Shown: positions 45,674 through 53,654 of the stretch, piece after piece
Layout: each line of letters starts with the position of its first letter
How positions within the stretch are numbered: the stretch's first letter is position 1
Source of the DNA: Cellulomonas sp. SLBN-39
GTDB taxonomy: Bacteria; Actinomycetota; Actinomycetes; Actinomycetales; Cellulomonadaceae
Direction: 5' to 3'
Length of the DNA stretch: 64,000 bases
Assembly: GCF_006715865.1 (NCBI RefSeq)
Contig: NZ_VFOA01000001.1
Location: forward strand, 620,001-684,000
Notes under the pieces: model-generated
Told to the model about the DNA's origin: nothing
Seen by the model: only the letters and a program-made list of their open reading frames with translations
The model's database searches: none
Translations under genes and position numbers: made by a program

Positions 45674-45916
45674 GTGCGCACCTTGCCGGGAGGGTTGATC
45701 TGGCTGGGTCGAGACCCGCAGGCACCCTCTGCCGCGCTGCTGATGTGTGACGTGCGAGCGGGACGCGACCGTGCCGTCCGGCACGAGCTCGCCGCCGCCC
45801 TGGTCGACCTCGTCGAGGAGCACACCGGCGTGGTGAAGATGAATGCGAAGGTCGAGTTCACCCAGCACACCGGCGACGAGATGTACCACCCGCTTCTGGG
45901 GGGGCCTCAACCGTGA
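45674..45916 (+). pseudogene. Truncated tautomerase-like gene with a poly-G frameshift
   Basis: An 80-codon frame reads LLMCDVRAGRDRAVRHELAA, ALVDLVEEHTGVVKMNAKVE, FTQHTGDEMYHPLLGG, then QP and stop. The pattern resembles small tautomerase-family proteins but lacks a clear N-terminal proline. At the G7 run (45898-45904) a shift by one base would extend it with LNRDWDTTEALAP, which reads as the natural continuation. The gene seems to have lost its start to the IS30 remnant and its end to the G run. Family assignment is weak. Confidence 0.4.
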
Positions 45917-46206
45917 CTGGGACACGACCGAGGCCCTGGCGCCCGACCGAACACCCGTGAGGGCCCCTTGGCCGGGTCGTGATCCCGGCCCGGCCATTCG
46001 GACGCTGCGGCCCGTCACGGGCCCGGGCGTCTGCGCTGGTCCGCTCCCCCGGCAACGACGGCTGCTCCCGGATGTACTGGCTCGTGACGGCCTTCGCGGT
46101 CGGTGGCCAGCGTGGAAGAGCCCCCGTCAGAATGTCGGTGCCCACAGCTAGCCTCGACGGAGGCCTGGTGTCGCGCCCGACGACCGGCGGCTAGAGAGGC
46201 GATCGC
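45917..46206. other. Spacer before the MBL/E2-E1-JAB/patatin operon
   Basis: About 290 bp with no gene recognised. It should contain the operon promoter; cagctagcctcgacgg (46144-46159) has a TAGCCT hexamer that could be a -10 box about 45 bp before the first start codon. Confidence 0.4.
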
Positions 46207-47520
46207 ATGGTCCAGTCTGAGGGGCTCCCTGCCCGCGGTGTGGTGTTCTGGCCGGTCGGTACCGGCGACAGCACGACGGTCGTGGTTGACGACCTCGTGG
46301 TGCTGCAGGTCGATCTGCACGACATGGCGAAGGCCGATGACGAGGCCACGCCTGAGGTCGCGGTGGTCGACCGGCTGATCGAGGCGCTGCCTCTGGTGGA
46401 CGGCGTGCCCTACCTGGCGACCTTCGCGCTGACGCATGCCGACAAGGACCACTGTCTGGGGTTCGCGGACCTGCTGGACCGGGTCAGGATCGGTGAGCTG
46501 TGGTCCACGCCCCGGTTGTGGCGCGAGTACAACGACCCTGACGCTCCGGCGCTGTGCGCCGACGCGGTTGCGTTCCGGGAGGAGTCCGAGCGGCGCATCG
46601 CGGCAACGATGGAGGCGGTGAAGGCCGCAGAGGCCCCAGCCAGTGGGGATCGTATCCGGGTCATCGGATACGACGACGACCACGGCTCCCACGCCTACGA
46701 CGAGCTGCCGGATGAGTACCTGGCGTGGCCGGGACAGTCGCTGACGGTGCTGGACGGTCACGAGCGGGCGGGGGTGTTCGAGGCGTTCATCCACGCCCCG
46801 TTCAAGGACGACGCCGCATCGGCGCGAAACGAGACGTCGCTGTCGATGCAGGTCACCCTGACCGACGAGACCGGTGTGGACGGCAAGGTGCTGCTGTTCG
46901 GTGACCTGGCCCACGACACGATCATGAAGATCTTCGACTACAGCGAGTACTACGACCGTGAGCAGTACCTGGCGTGGGACCTGCTGCTTGCCCCGCACCA
47001 CTGCTCCAAGCGCGTGATGTATCAGAAGGACAGCGACGGCAACGAACGGCTCCAGCTGGACGTCCTCAACGCGTTCGAGCGCAACGCCCGCCCGAACGGG
47101 ATCATCGTGTCCAGCAGCGGGGTGTTCCCCGACGTGGACGTCGATGGGCACAACCCGCCCCACCGGATGGCGGCAGACCGGTACGCGGAGATCGCGGACG
47201 AGGTCATCTGCACGATGTCCTGGGTCGATGAAGCAGCACCGTCCCCGGTCGTGTTCGGCGTTGACGCGACCGGCGCGCGCGTCATCCGTGGCGACCTCGT
47301 GCACAGTGCCGCGACCGAGGCCAAGAGTGAACTGGCTGCCTCAGCGACGGGTCGCCGGTTCGCTGCCATCACGGCAGCCGCCGTCGCCGTCGGTAACGCG
47401 ATCCCCACCGCTGCTGTCGCCGCGCCGTCGGGAGCGGGTCCGGAGCGTGTCGATGCGGCGGTGGCGGCCGACCGGGGCGGCAGCAGTGCCCCAGAGACTC
47501 CGGTCGGGTTCGGTCGTTGA
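46207..47520 (+). CDS. MBL-fold metallo-hydrolase, first gene of the conjugation-like operon
   Basis: A 437-residue protein. Residues about 10-330 form a metallo-beta-lactamase fold of the ComEC/Rec2 type: VFWPVGTGDSTTVVV at the front, the zinc motif THADKDHCLGF (about 76-86), LLFGDLAHDT, and LLAPHHCSKRVMY (about 262). The C-terminal 90 residues contain an Ala-rich hydrophobic stretch (FAAITAAAVAVGNAIPTAAV) and a flexible tail ending PVGFGR. GAGAGG precedes the ATG at 46207. Its stop overlaps the next start as TTGA. Such MBL genes accompany E1/E2/JAB genes in several bacterial operons; the substrate is unknown. Confidence 0.85.
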   Translation: MVQSEGLPARGVVFWPVGTGDSTTVVVDDLVVLQVDLHDMAKADDEATPEVAVVDRLIEALPLVDGVPYLATFALTHADKDHCLGFADLLDRVRIGELWSTPRLWREYNDPDAPALCADAVAFREESERRIAATMEAVKAAEAPASGDRIRVIGYDDDHGSHAYDELPDEYLAWPGQSLTVLDGHERAGVFEAFIHAPFKDDAASARNETSLSMQVTLTDETGVDGKVLLFGDLAHDTIMKIFDYSEYYDREQYLAWDLLLAPHHCSKRVMYQKDSDGNERLQLDVLNAFERNARPNGIIVSSSGVFPDVDVDGHNPPHRMAADRYAEIADEVICTMSWVDEAAPSPVVFGVDATGARVIRGDLVHSAATEAKSELAASATGRRFAAITAAAVAVGNAIPTAAVAAPSGAGPERVDAAVAADRGGSSAPETPVGFGR

Positions 47521-49988
47521 GCAACCTGGCCCACCGTCAGCTGTCCGACCTCGCCGACGTCAGCGGCGGCGCGATCCAGCTCCTGGGAGTGGAGCAGGAC
47601 GACAAGGGCCAGACCACGTTCACCGTCTCCCTCGACACCTCCGGGATCATCACGAGCGGGCCAGGCATCCGGGTGCGCGCACGGGAACGATTCGAGATCC
47701 TCGTCGGGCCCTCCTTCCCGTTGGCGCACCCGGATGTCTACGTCATGCACCGCCGATGGGCGGGGACTCCCCACGTGCAGTGGGGACGCCTGCTGTGCCT
47801 GTACGCGGCTCCCTCGGTGGAGTGGAACCCGGCGGACGGGATGCGCGGCCTGATCGGTCGGCTCAACCTCTGGTTGCAGCGTGCTGCGGTCGGAGAACTT
47901 GACCCAGCCGGTCAACCGCTGCACCCGCCGGTCGCCTACAGCTCCTACAAGAACGGCTGGGTCGTGGTACGACCAGACGTGGGCGAGCTCGCCCCCTGGA
48001 GGGACACCGAACCCGACTCTGCTCCGGTACGCCTGCTGTACGCCTGGTGCGCTCAGCGAGGCAAACGGATCGACGCGTTGGAGTGGCTGACCGGACAACA
48101 GGTCCACCAGCGGCTGGTGGCTGACGAACTGCCGGCCCGCGACGAGGCCGGCACGGCGCTGTTCGCCGCCCCGCTCATACTCATCAGCGACACCCTCGAT
48201 ATGGAGTACCCCAGCACTGCCGACGCCCTCGCGGGCTCGCTCGAGACCTACGGGTACAGCCGCGACGAGCTGCTACGGGCCTTCGTGACCGCCCGCACCA
48301 TCAACAAGGCAGTCGGTGTCGCGCTCGAAGGGGATGGCGCCGTCCCCGCCATGATGCTGCTCGGCACGCCCGCACGCCGCCTCGAGCCCGGACAGGCGCT
48401 GGCTCACATCACGGCGTGGCATCTGGATGACCTGGGGGCGCAGATCACCGATCTACTGCAGGACGTCAGCGCCGAACACGTCGAACTCACCAAGCGCGTG
48501 CGCGATCTCGCGGAGAGCTGGTTGGGCTTCGCCAAGATCCAGTGGATGGTCATCCACGAAGCGCGCTCGGAGGTGACCCGACGCCGCGACTCCGGATCAC
48601 CCGCCCAGTGGCTCACGGGGCGCAAGGTACTGATCCTGGGCTGCGGTGCTCTCGGCGCACCGATCGCGGAACACTGCGTCCGCGCCGGAGTCGCACAGCT
48701 GCACCTGGTCGACAAGGGCGTCGTTACGCCCGGAATACTGGTCCGGCAACCCTATGAGGACGCCGACATCGGCTACAACAAAGCCGAACGACTCGCGCAG
48801 CGGCTCTCTCTCATCCGAGGAGACCTCACCGTCACCAGCGCCCGAGGTGACATCGTGACCGGCACGCTCGCCGATCCGGCACCGCTGCTGGAGTACGACC
48901 TCCTCATCGACGCGACGGCGGACATCGGAGTGCGGGTCGGGATCGAACGCGTACGCGCCGCCGCGCGCGAGAACTGGCCACCGATCATCAGCGCGCTGTT
49001 CGGTCACACCGCGCAGCGAGGCATCGCCACGGTCTCGATGACCGGGGCCACCGGCAGCGGCCACGACATCCTGCGTCGCCTTGCCATCGACACTGTCACC
49101 AACCCGCCCCCCGGGTGGAGAACGATCACAGAAGACCTGTTCCCGAACCCGCCGCGCACGGACCGGTTCTTCCCCGAGCCAGGCTGCTCAGCCCCCACCT
49201 TCACCGGCGCCGCAGCCGAGGTCACGGCACTGGCATCCGCCCTGTTCTCCAACGCCCTGGCCACCCTGGCCGACGCGGAGGCGGCGCCGATGTCCGCGAT
49301 CGGCTGCGACCTGGCGCCGACAGCATCAGCTGCCCGACCCGTGCCGTTGACCTGGACGAACGATCACACCCTCATCGACCACACCGGTGAGTACGAGGTG
49401 CGCATCAGCAGACGGGCGCTGGCCGAGATGCGCACCGAGACGCGCCGAGGACAACGGGTGCGCGGGGCACGCGTCGAGACCGGAGGGATGCTCCTGGGCA
49501 GCCTCGACGAAGCCACCCAGACCGTCTACATCGACGGCGCGAGCGGCCCCTCGCCCGACAGTCACCTGTCGGCGGCGCACTTCGATCACGGCGTCGAGGG
49601 CACCCAGGAAATCGTCATGAGCATTCGCACCGCCACGGTCGACCGGGTCGGATTCGTTGGCATGTGGCACACCCACCCGCACGGGATCGCCTCACCGAGC
49701 CGCACCGACGAGGCCGGTATGGCTGACATCGTCGCGCCAGACGGCACGGGGCGCAGGGCCGTCATGCTCATCCTCGGCGGACACGGAACCTCCTGGCAGG
49801 CATGGCTGGAGACAGGCACACCGCCCGATCTTTACGTGCGTGTGGTCGACCGCACGACCCAGTCCCGACCGGAGGGTCCCGTCGCGCTCCACCTCATCTC
49901 GGCCAGCGCATGGTTCCCGGGCGGCTACGCCTACCCGAGCCACCGAGCCCCCGAGGACGATCACGAGCACTCGGGTGAGCACCAATGA
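47517..49988 (+). CDS. Fused E2-like / E1 (ThiF) / JAB protease protein
   Basis: An 823-residue protein with three ubiquitin-pathway domains. An E2-like fold at about residues 45-130 has PSFPLAHPDVYVMHRRW and HVQWGRLLCLY, with C94 as likely catalytic Cys. A middle helical region leads to an E1/ThiF domain from about 365: VLILGCGALGAPIAEHCVRAG, ILVRQPYEDADIGYNKAERL, and the candidate catalytic Cys in PGCSAPTFTGAAAEV (about 556). A JAB/JAMM metalloprotease closes the chain (about 630-780): RVETGGMLLG with the Glu and MWHTHPHGIASPSRTDEAGM with the HxH...SxxD set. All three active sites look intact. It starts with TTG in the previous stop and overlaps the patatin gene as ATGA. Confidence 0.9.
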   Translation: MSNLAHRQLSDLADVSGGAIQLLGVEQDDKGQTTFTVSLDTSGIITSGPGIRVRARERFEILVGPSFPLAHPDVYVMHRRWAGTPHVQWGRLLCLYAAPSVEWNPADGMRGLIGRLNLWLQRAAVGELDPAGQPLHPPVAYSSYKNGWVVVRPDVGELAPWRDTEPDSAPVRLLYAWCAQRGKRIDALEWLTGQQVHQRLVADELPARDEAGTALFAAPLILISDTLDMEYPSTADALAGSLETYGYSRDELLRAFVTARTINKAVGVALEGDGAVPAMMLLGTPARRLEPGQALAHITAWHLDDLGAQITDLLQDVSAEHVELTKRVRDLAESWLGFAKIQWMVIHEARSEVTRRRDSGSPAQWLTGRKVLILGCGALGAPIAEHCVRAGVAQLHLVDKGVVTPGILVRQPYEDADIGYNKAERLAQRLSLIRGDLTVTSARGDIVTGTLADPAPLLEYDLLIDATADIGVRVGIERVRAAARENWPPIISALFGHTAQRGIATVSMTGATGSGHDILRRLAIDTVTNPPPGWRTITEDLFPNPPRTDRFFPEPGCSAPTFTGAAAEVTALASALFSNALATLADAEAAPMSAIGCDLAPTASAARPVPLTWTNDHTLIDHTGEYEVRISRRALAEMRTETRRGQRVRGARVETGGMLLGSLDEATQTVYIDGASGPSPDSHLSAAHFDHGVEGTQEIVMSIRTATVDRVGFVGMWHTHPHGIASPSRTDEAGMADIVAPDGTGRRAVMLILGGHGTSWQAWLETGTPPDLYVRVVDRTTQSRPEGPVALHLISASAWFPGGYAYPSHRAPEDDHEHSGEHQ

Positions 49989-51058
49989 CCGCAAGAATCG
50001 GCCTCGCCCTGTCCGGCGGCGGGTTTCGCGCCACAGCCTTCGGCCTCGGGGCGCTGCGAGCCCTCCACGACCGCGACGTCCTGGACAAGGTCAGCGTCGT
50101 CTCCGGCATCAGCGGCGGCAGCCTCCTGACCGCCCTGTGGGCCTACGGGCCCCGACGGTTCCAGGAGTTCGACGACACCGTCACCGCCCTGCTCCGAGGC
50201 GGCCTGCAGAACGAACTCGTGCGCCGCGCCTTCGCCCCACACGCCGCCTTGCGCTCAACGTTCAGCGCGATGCGTGCCCTCAGCACACGGCAGGGGCGCT
50301 CCTACTCCCGCACCGACGCGCTGGTCGAGGCGCTGGCCGCGCGCCCCTTCGGCGCCGTGCCGATGGCCGAGGTCACGCACGCCGGCCTGGACACGATCAT
50401 CTCCGCCACCGACATGCGCACCGGCAACGCCGTCAGGTTCGGCAGCGCCCTGAGCGCGTCCTCACCCTACGGACGCATCGTCGATGAAGTGCGCGTCGCG
50501 GAGGCCGTCGCCGCCTCAGCAGCGTTCCCCGTCCTGCTCCCCGCCCTCCACCGGCATTACGCATTCGAACGGACCGACGGCACCCGCCACGAGGACACGC
50601 TCGTCATGACTGACGGCGGCGTCTACGACAACCTGGGCCTTACCCCACTACTGCCCGGCAGATCCCCCCAGCACAGCCCTCACGTCTACAACCTGGACTA
50701 CATCATCGCCGTCGACGCTGGTCGAGGACGCGGAGCACGAACGGCATCGCGCTTTCTCACCGGGCGACTCGCGCAAAGCTTCGACATCACGCACACCAGG
50801 TCCCAAGACGCGGCCCGCAACCGCATCCATCTCGTCGGCGAGCGAGCCGAGATCACAGGGTTCATCCACGTCTACCTCGGCATGCAAGACCAGCGGCTCC
50901 CGACCCCCGTGGCCGACCTCGTCCCACGCAGCGCCGTGCACGCCTACCCCACCAACTTCGCGGCCATGACCCAATCAGACCTTCAAGCGCTCGCCCTGAG
51001 GGGCGAGCAGCTCACCCGCACACTCATCACCGCGTACACGCCGGACCTCGGCTGGTAG
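49985..51058 (+). CDS. Patatin-like phospholipase
   Basis: A 357-residue acyl hydrolase. The oxyanion motif is LALSGGGFRATAFGLG (residues 8-23), the nucleophile S43 lies in GISGGS, and the dyad Asp is in VMTDGGVYDNLG (about 208). It has no signal peptide, so it acts from the cytoplasm on membrane phospholipid. Patatin effectors (CapV) kill infected cells in CBASS when a cyclic nucleotide binds; here there is no nucleotide synthase. The start overlaps the previous stop (ATGA), so all three genes are coupled. It ends 200 bp before the tRNA. Confidence 0.92.
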   Translation: MTARIGLALSGGGFRATAFGLGALRALHDRDVLDKVSVVSGISGGSLLTALWAYGPRRFQEFDDTVTALLRGGLQNELVRRAFAPHAALRSTFSAMRALSTRQGRSYSRTDALVEALAARPFGAVPMAEVTHAGLDTIISATDMRTGNAVRFGSALSASSPYGRIVDEVRVAEAVAASAAFPVLLPALHRHYAFERTDGTRHEDTLVMTDGGVYDNLGLTPLLPGRSPQHSPHVYNLDYIIAVDAGRGRGARTASRFLTGRLAQSFDITHTRSQDAARNRIHLVGERAEITGFIHVYLGMQDQRLPTPVADLVPRSAVHAYPTNFAAMTQSDLQALALRGEQLTRTLITAYTPDLGW

Positions 51059-51160
51059 GTAGTCCTGCAGATGCCCCCCGCCACACTGTGTTGAGCGTTC
51101 CGCGCGACGTGCGCCCTGGCTTGCGCGATGCACCCACTCCGTCCACGTCCTGAGACAAGT

Positions 51161-51180
51161 CGCTGACCACACGCTGACCA
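51161..51180. repeat. Right inner repeat (possible integrase arm site)
   Basis: CGCTGACCACACGCTGACCA, one base different from 40601-40620 and in the same direction. It lies about 100 bp inside the right att-like site. Confidence 0.68.
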
Positions 51181-51257
51181 ATGCCCGACATATCGGACAC
51201 ATTCCAAAAGGGCGGCGGCGGCGGCGATACCGCACCTGACCTGCAATAACACCTCTG

Positions 51258-51330
51258 TGCGCCTGGGCAGATTCGAACTGCCGACACCCGCTTTAGGAGA
51301 GCGGTGCTCTATCCCCTGAGCTACAGGCGC
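51258..51330 (-). tRNA. tRNA-Arg (anticodon CCT)
   Basis: 73 nt, folding as a full cloverleaf on the minus strand: acceptor GCGCCTG/CAGGCGC, D-arm GCTC/GAGC, anticodon stem CCGCT/AGCGG with loop CTCCTAA, T-arm GGCAG/CTGCC with TTCGAAT. CCA is not encoded. The island joins its 3' half, which stays intact. Confidence 0.97.
51281..51299. repeat. Right att-like site inside tRNA-Arg
   Basis: CCGACACCCGCTTTAGGAG covers the anticodon loop to the variable loop of the tRNA, a normal place for tyrosine-recombinase integration. The left copy is at 40500-40518. Confidence 0.72.
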
Positions 51331-51396
51331 GAGGACCTGGGCCAGCCTAGCGGGCGGGGGCGGGTGGGGCCGAGTCGCTGGTGGGGGACGTGGAAC

Positions 51397-51435
51397 GCGC
51401 CCGCGGACGCGCCTCGGGGCGGCGTCCGCGGGCGC
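51397..51435 (-). terminator. Terminator after the gene at 51448
   Basis: A perfect 14-bp stem, GCGCCCGCGGACGC at 51397-51410 with 51422-51435 and an 11-nt loop, lies 13 bp past the stop. Confidence 0.75.
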
Positions 51436-51447
51436 GGGATCGGGGGG

Positions 51448-51933
51448 TCAGGCCAGCTCGGTGAGGAGGGCGGCGTAGAGGGCGTCGACGTCGTGCTCGG
51501 TGCCGGCCTTGGTGATGGCGAGCTCGGCGCTGAAGCCCGTGTACTTGAGGATGATGCGGGCCGAGGGGGCGAGGGCGCCGACGGAGACGTCGTAGGCGCT
51601 GTCGTGGTTGGTCTGGTAGATGATCGACAGCGACGTCAGGGCGGTGCGTCGGGCGACCTCGACGGTGAAGGGGCCGACGGCGTCGGTGTCGGCGTCGTTG
51701 CCGGGCATGCGGGCGAAGGTCACGTGGGCGACGAGGGAGTCGGTGAAGACGACGAGGAGGCCGTTGGCGCGCGGGGGCGTCGAGTCGTCGAGGTTGGCGA
51801 CGAGGCTGACGAAGCGGGGCACGGCACCGCGCAGGGCGGAGTGGATCTGGGAGAGCACCGCGTCGGGCGGGCAGTAGCCCGAGTCGGACGCCATGAGGAC
51901 GGCGTCGCGGTAGGCGGTGATGGCAGTCGACAT
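51448..51933 (-). CDS. Hypothetical protein
   Basis: A 161-residue protein, probably cytoplasmic, with no recognised motif. Reads well as protein (AITAYRDAVLMASDSGYCPP; FVSLVANLDDSTPPRANGLL; ARIILKYTGFSAELAITKAG). ATG 51933 follows GAAGGACGAACC. It is the first chromosomal gene beyond the tRNA. No function assigned. Confidence 0.65.
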   Translation of the reverse strand: MSTAITAYRDAVLMASDSGYCPPDAVLSQIHSALRGAVPRFVSLVANLDDSTPPRANGLLVVFTDSLVAHVTFARMPGNDADTDAVGPFTVEVARRTALTSLSIIYQTNHDSAYDVSVGALAPSARIILKYTGFSAELAITKAGTEHDVDALYAALLTELA

Positions 51934-52093
51934 GGTTCGTCCTTCGTCGCGCGCGGCGGCCGTCGCGGACGGCCTCGTTCACCGGTTCTGATCGGCTGAC
52001 CAGGCGCCGGTATGCGCGATCCGGGGGCAGGCTCACCCGCTGGGTGCGGGTGAGCGCTGCGGGCGCCCGGGCGGGACGGACGAGGGGCGGGGG

Positions 52094-52330
52094 TCAGTCC
52101 TCGTCGTGCTCCTGGTGGGGGCGGGTGCCGCCGAGGAAGACGTACATGGCGCGGCCGACGACGTAGCCGATGAGGGCACCGGTGACGAGGCCGAGCCACG
52201 AGCCCGACCACAGGGACCCGATCGCGGCGCCGACGATCGCGGCGGCGACGCCCACGCCCGTCTCGACGAGGGTGCCCAGGAGCGTGCGCCACCAGGCGGC
52301 GCGGGAGACGACGGTGCGGTGCATGCGCAC
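52094..52330 (-). CDS. Small glycine-zipper-like membrane protein
   Basis: A 78-residue protein with two hydrophobic segments rich in small residues (GVGVAAAIVGAAIGSLW, LGLVTGALIGYVVGRAMYVF), a glycine-zipper pattern, and an acidic tail (PHQEHDED). ATG 52330 or 52324 may start it. Function unknown. Confidence 0.62.
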   Translation of the reverse strand: MRMHRTVVSRAAWWRTLLGTLVETGVGVAAAIVGAAIGSLWSGSWLGLVTGALIGYVVGRAMYVFLGGTRPHQEHDED

Positions 52331-52403
52331 ATCGTCCCTGATCAGGGGCGGGTCAGGGGACGACTCGGACGCGCCGGGGCGGTGCCGGGGCGTGGTGTGC
52401 GCC

Positions 52404-53435
52404 TCAGGCGAGCACCTGCGTGATCGTCGAGCCGTCGGGGCCGTGGTCGACGGTGGCGAGGGCGCCGTTGACGAGGGCGAGGTGCGGGGGCACGTGCCCG
52501 CAGTCGACGTCGGCGAGCACGGGGATGCCGAGGTCGCCGAGCGCGTGCCGGGCGGCGTCGTGGTGCGTCCACCCGGCGGTCTCGGCGCCGGTCGTGCGGC
52601 CGATCAGCACGGCGGTGGCGTGGTCGAACCAGCCGGCGTACCGCAGGCCGAGCAGGCGGCGGGTCACGTCGGCGGAGCCCGACTCCGCGGACTCCAGGTA
52701 CACGACCAGCCCCTCGGGCGCGTGCTCGCGGGCGAACCGGTTGACGTCGCCGTACGGGGTGCCGGCCAGGTGCGCAACGGTCTCCAGGCACCCGCCGACC
52801 AGCCGCCCGGTCGCGTGCACGGGGGCGTCCGGGCCGGCGGCGTCGACGCGCGTCCAGCCGCCGGGGGCGTCGAGCACGTACGCGTCGACGGCGGGGTGGT
52901 CGACGTAGTCCGCGAACGGGCCGCCGCGGTAGCGGGGTGCGGCGCCCTGCACGACCGTCGCGCCCGGGGCCGCACGCACCAGGTCGAGCCAGTGCACCAT
53001 CGGCGCCGGCACCCGGTACGGGGTGTCCATGAGGTTCTGCCCGTGCAGGGTCGCGACGCCGGTGCGCAGCGTGAGCGGCAGCAGCAGCGTCGAGATGTCG
53101 GAGAAACCGACCAGCCAGGTGGGGTCGGCGCCGAGCGCGTCGAGGTCCAGGTGCCCGAGCAGGTCCAGCGCGAGCTCCCCGCCCCACGGCGGCACCACGG
53201 CCCTCACCGCAGGGTCGGTCATCAGGCCCGTCAGCTCGTCGACGCGCTCGCGCACGGTGCCGCTGACGATCCCGCCGCGCCGCACCAGCGGCCCCTCGCG
53301 CACCACGAGCCCGCGGTCGCGCACATGCTGCTCCGCGACGTCGAGGCGCGCCCACATCGCCTCGGCCGCACCGGACGAGGGCGCGGCCACCCCCACGACG
53401 TCTCCACCGACCAGGGGCTGCGGGTACCGGATCAC
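52404..53435 (-). CDS. S66-family peptidase (LD-carboxypeptidase/MccF-like)
   Basis: A 343-residue serine peptidase. The nucleophile is in LVGFSDIS (GxSD type), the Glu of the triad in VYLESAESG, and the His in DVDCGHVPPHLAL. VGVAAPSSG opens the domain, as in the family. Members cut L,D-bonds in recycled peptidoglycan or, as MccF, detoxify microcin C; the sequence does not decide. GTG 53435 matches the usual N terminus; no strong ribosome site. Confidence 0.9.
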   Translation of the reverse strand: MIRYPQPLVGGDVVGVAAPSSGAAEAMWARLDVAEQHVRDRGLVVREGPLVRRGGIVSGTVRERVDELTGLMTDPAVRAVVPPWGGELALDLLGHLDLDALGADPTWLVGFSDISTLLLPLTLRTGVATLHGQNLMDTPYRVPAPMVHWLDLVRAAPGATVVQGAAPRYRGGPFADYVDHPAVDAYVLDAPGGWTRVDAAGPDAPVHATGRLVGGCLETVAHLAGTPYGDVNRFAREHAPEGLVVYLESAESGSADVTRRLLGLRYAGWFDHATAVLIGRTTGAETAGWTHHDAARHALGDLGIPVLADVDCGHVPPHLALVNGALATVDHGPDGSTITQVLA

Positions 53436-53511
53436 CCCCGCACCCTGCCACCCGCCGCCGTTGGCCGTCCTGGTCAATCCGCCAGACGCCCGGGTGCTCG
53501 TCCATCGCGGA

Positions 53512-53557
53512 ATGTCGGAGCACCGTGACATTCCCCCATGTCACGGTGCTCCGACAT
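53512..53557. repeat. Perfect 20-bp inverted repeat with 6-nt loop
   Basis: ATGTCGGAGCACCGTGACAT (53512-53531) pairs exactly with 53538-53557 around TCCCCC. It lies between divergent genes, 77 bp from the S66 start and 98 bp from the RNase Z start, so it is not an obvious terminator of either. Confidence 0.85.
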
Positions 53558-53654
53558 CTGCCGCTGCTCCGGCACTTTCCCCGTGCCCTCGTGCGGCCGT
53601 CACGCCTAGGGTGACGCCGGACCGGGCCGGGCGGGCCGGCGGTGGAGGTGGGTC

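Larger units (their letters stand above)
40500..51299. mobile_element. Genomic island at tRNA-Arg(CCT), no integrase seen
   Basis: 10.8 kb bounded by two copies of a 19-bp repeat that differ at one base; the right copy lies inside tRNA-Arg(CCT). Just inside each edge is a near-identical 20-bp repeat in the same direction, placed as integrase arm sites would be. Cargo: membrane protein and GmrSD-like nuclease, IS3 and IS30 remnants, a broken small gene, and the MBL/E2-E1-JAB/patatin operon. Codon and base use is less GC-extreme than outside, most clearly in the nuclease gene. No integrase or excisionase is present, so the island is either stuck or moved in trans. Confidence 0.75.

Noticed and set aside
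46207..51058. Calling the operon a standard type II CBASS
   Set aside because: No CD-NTase (GS...DxD nucleotidyltransferase) could be found in the operon or the island, and E1, E2 and JAB are one protein here.
51059..51257. A small gene or excisionase between the patatin gene and the tRNA
   Set aside because: Only short frames on both strands without ribosome sites; the region is better explained as the island's right arm with the inner repeat.
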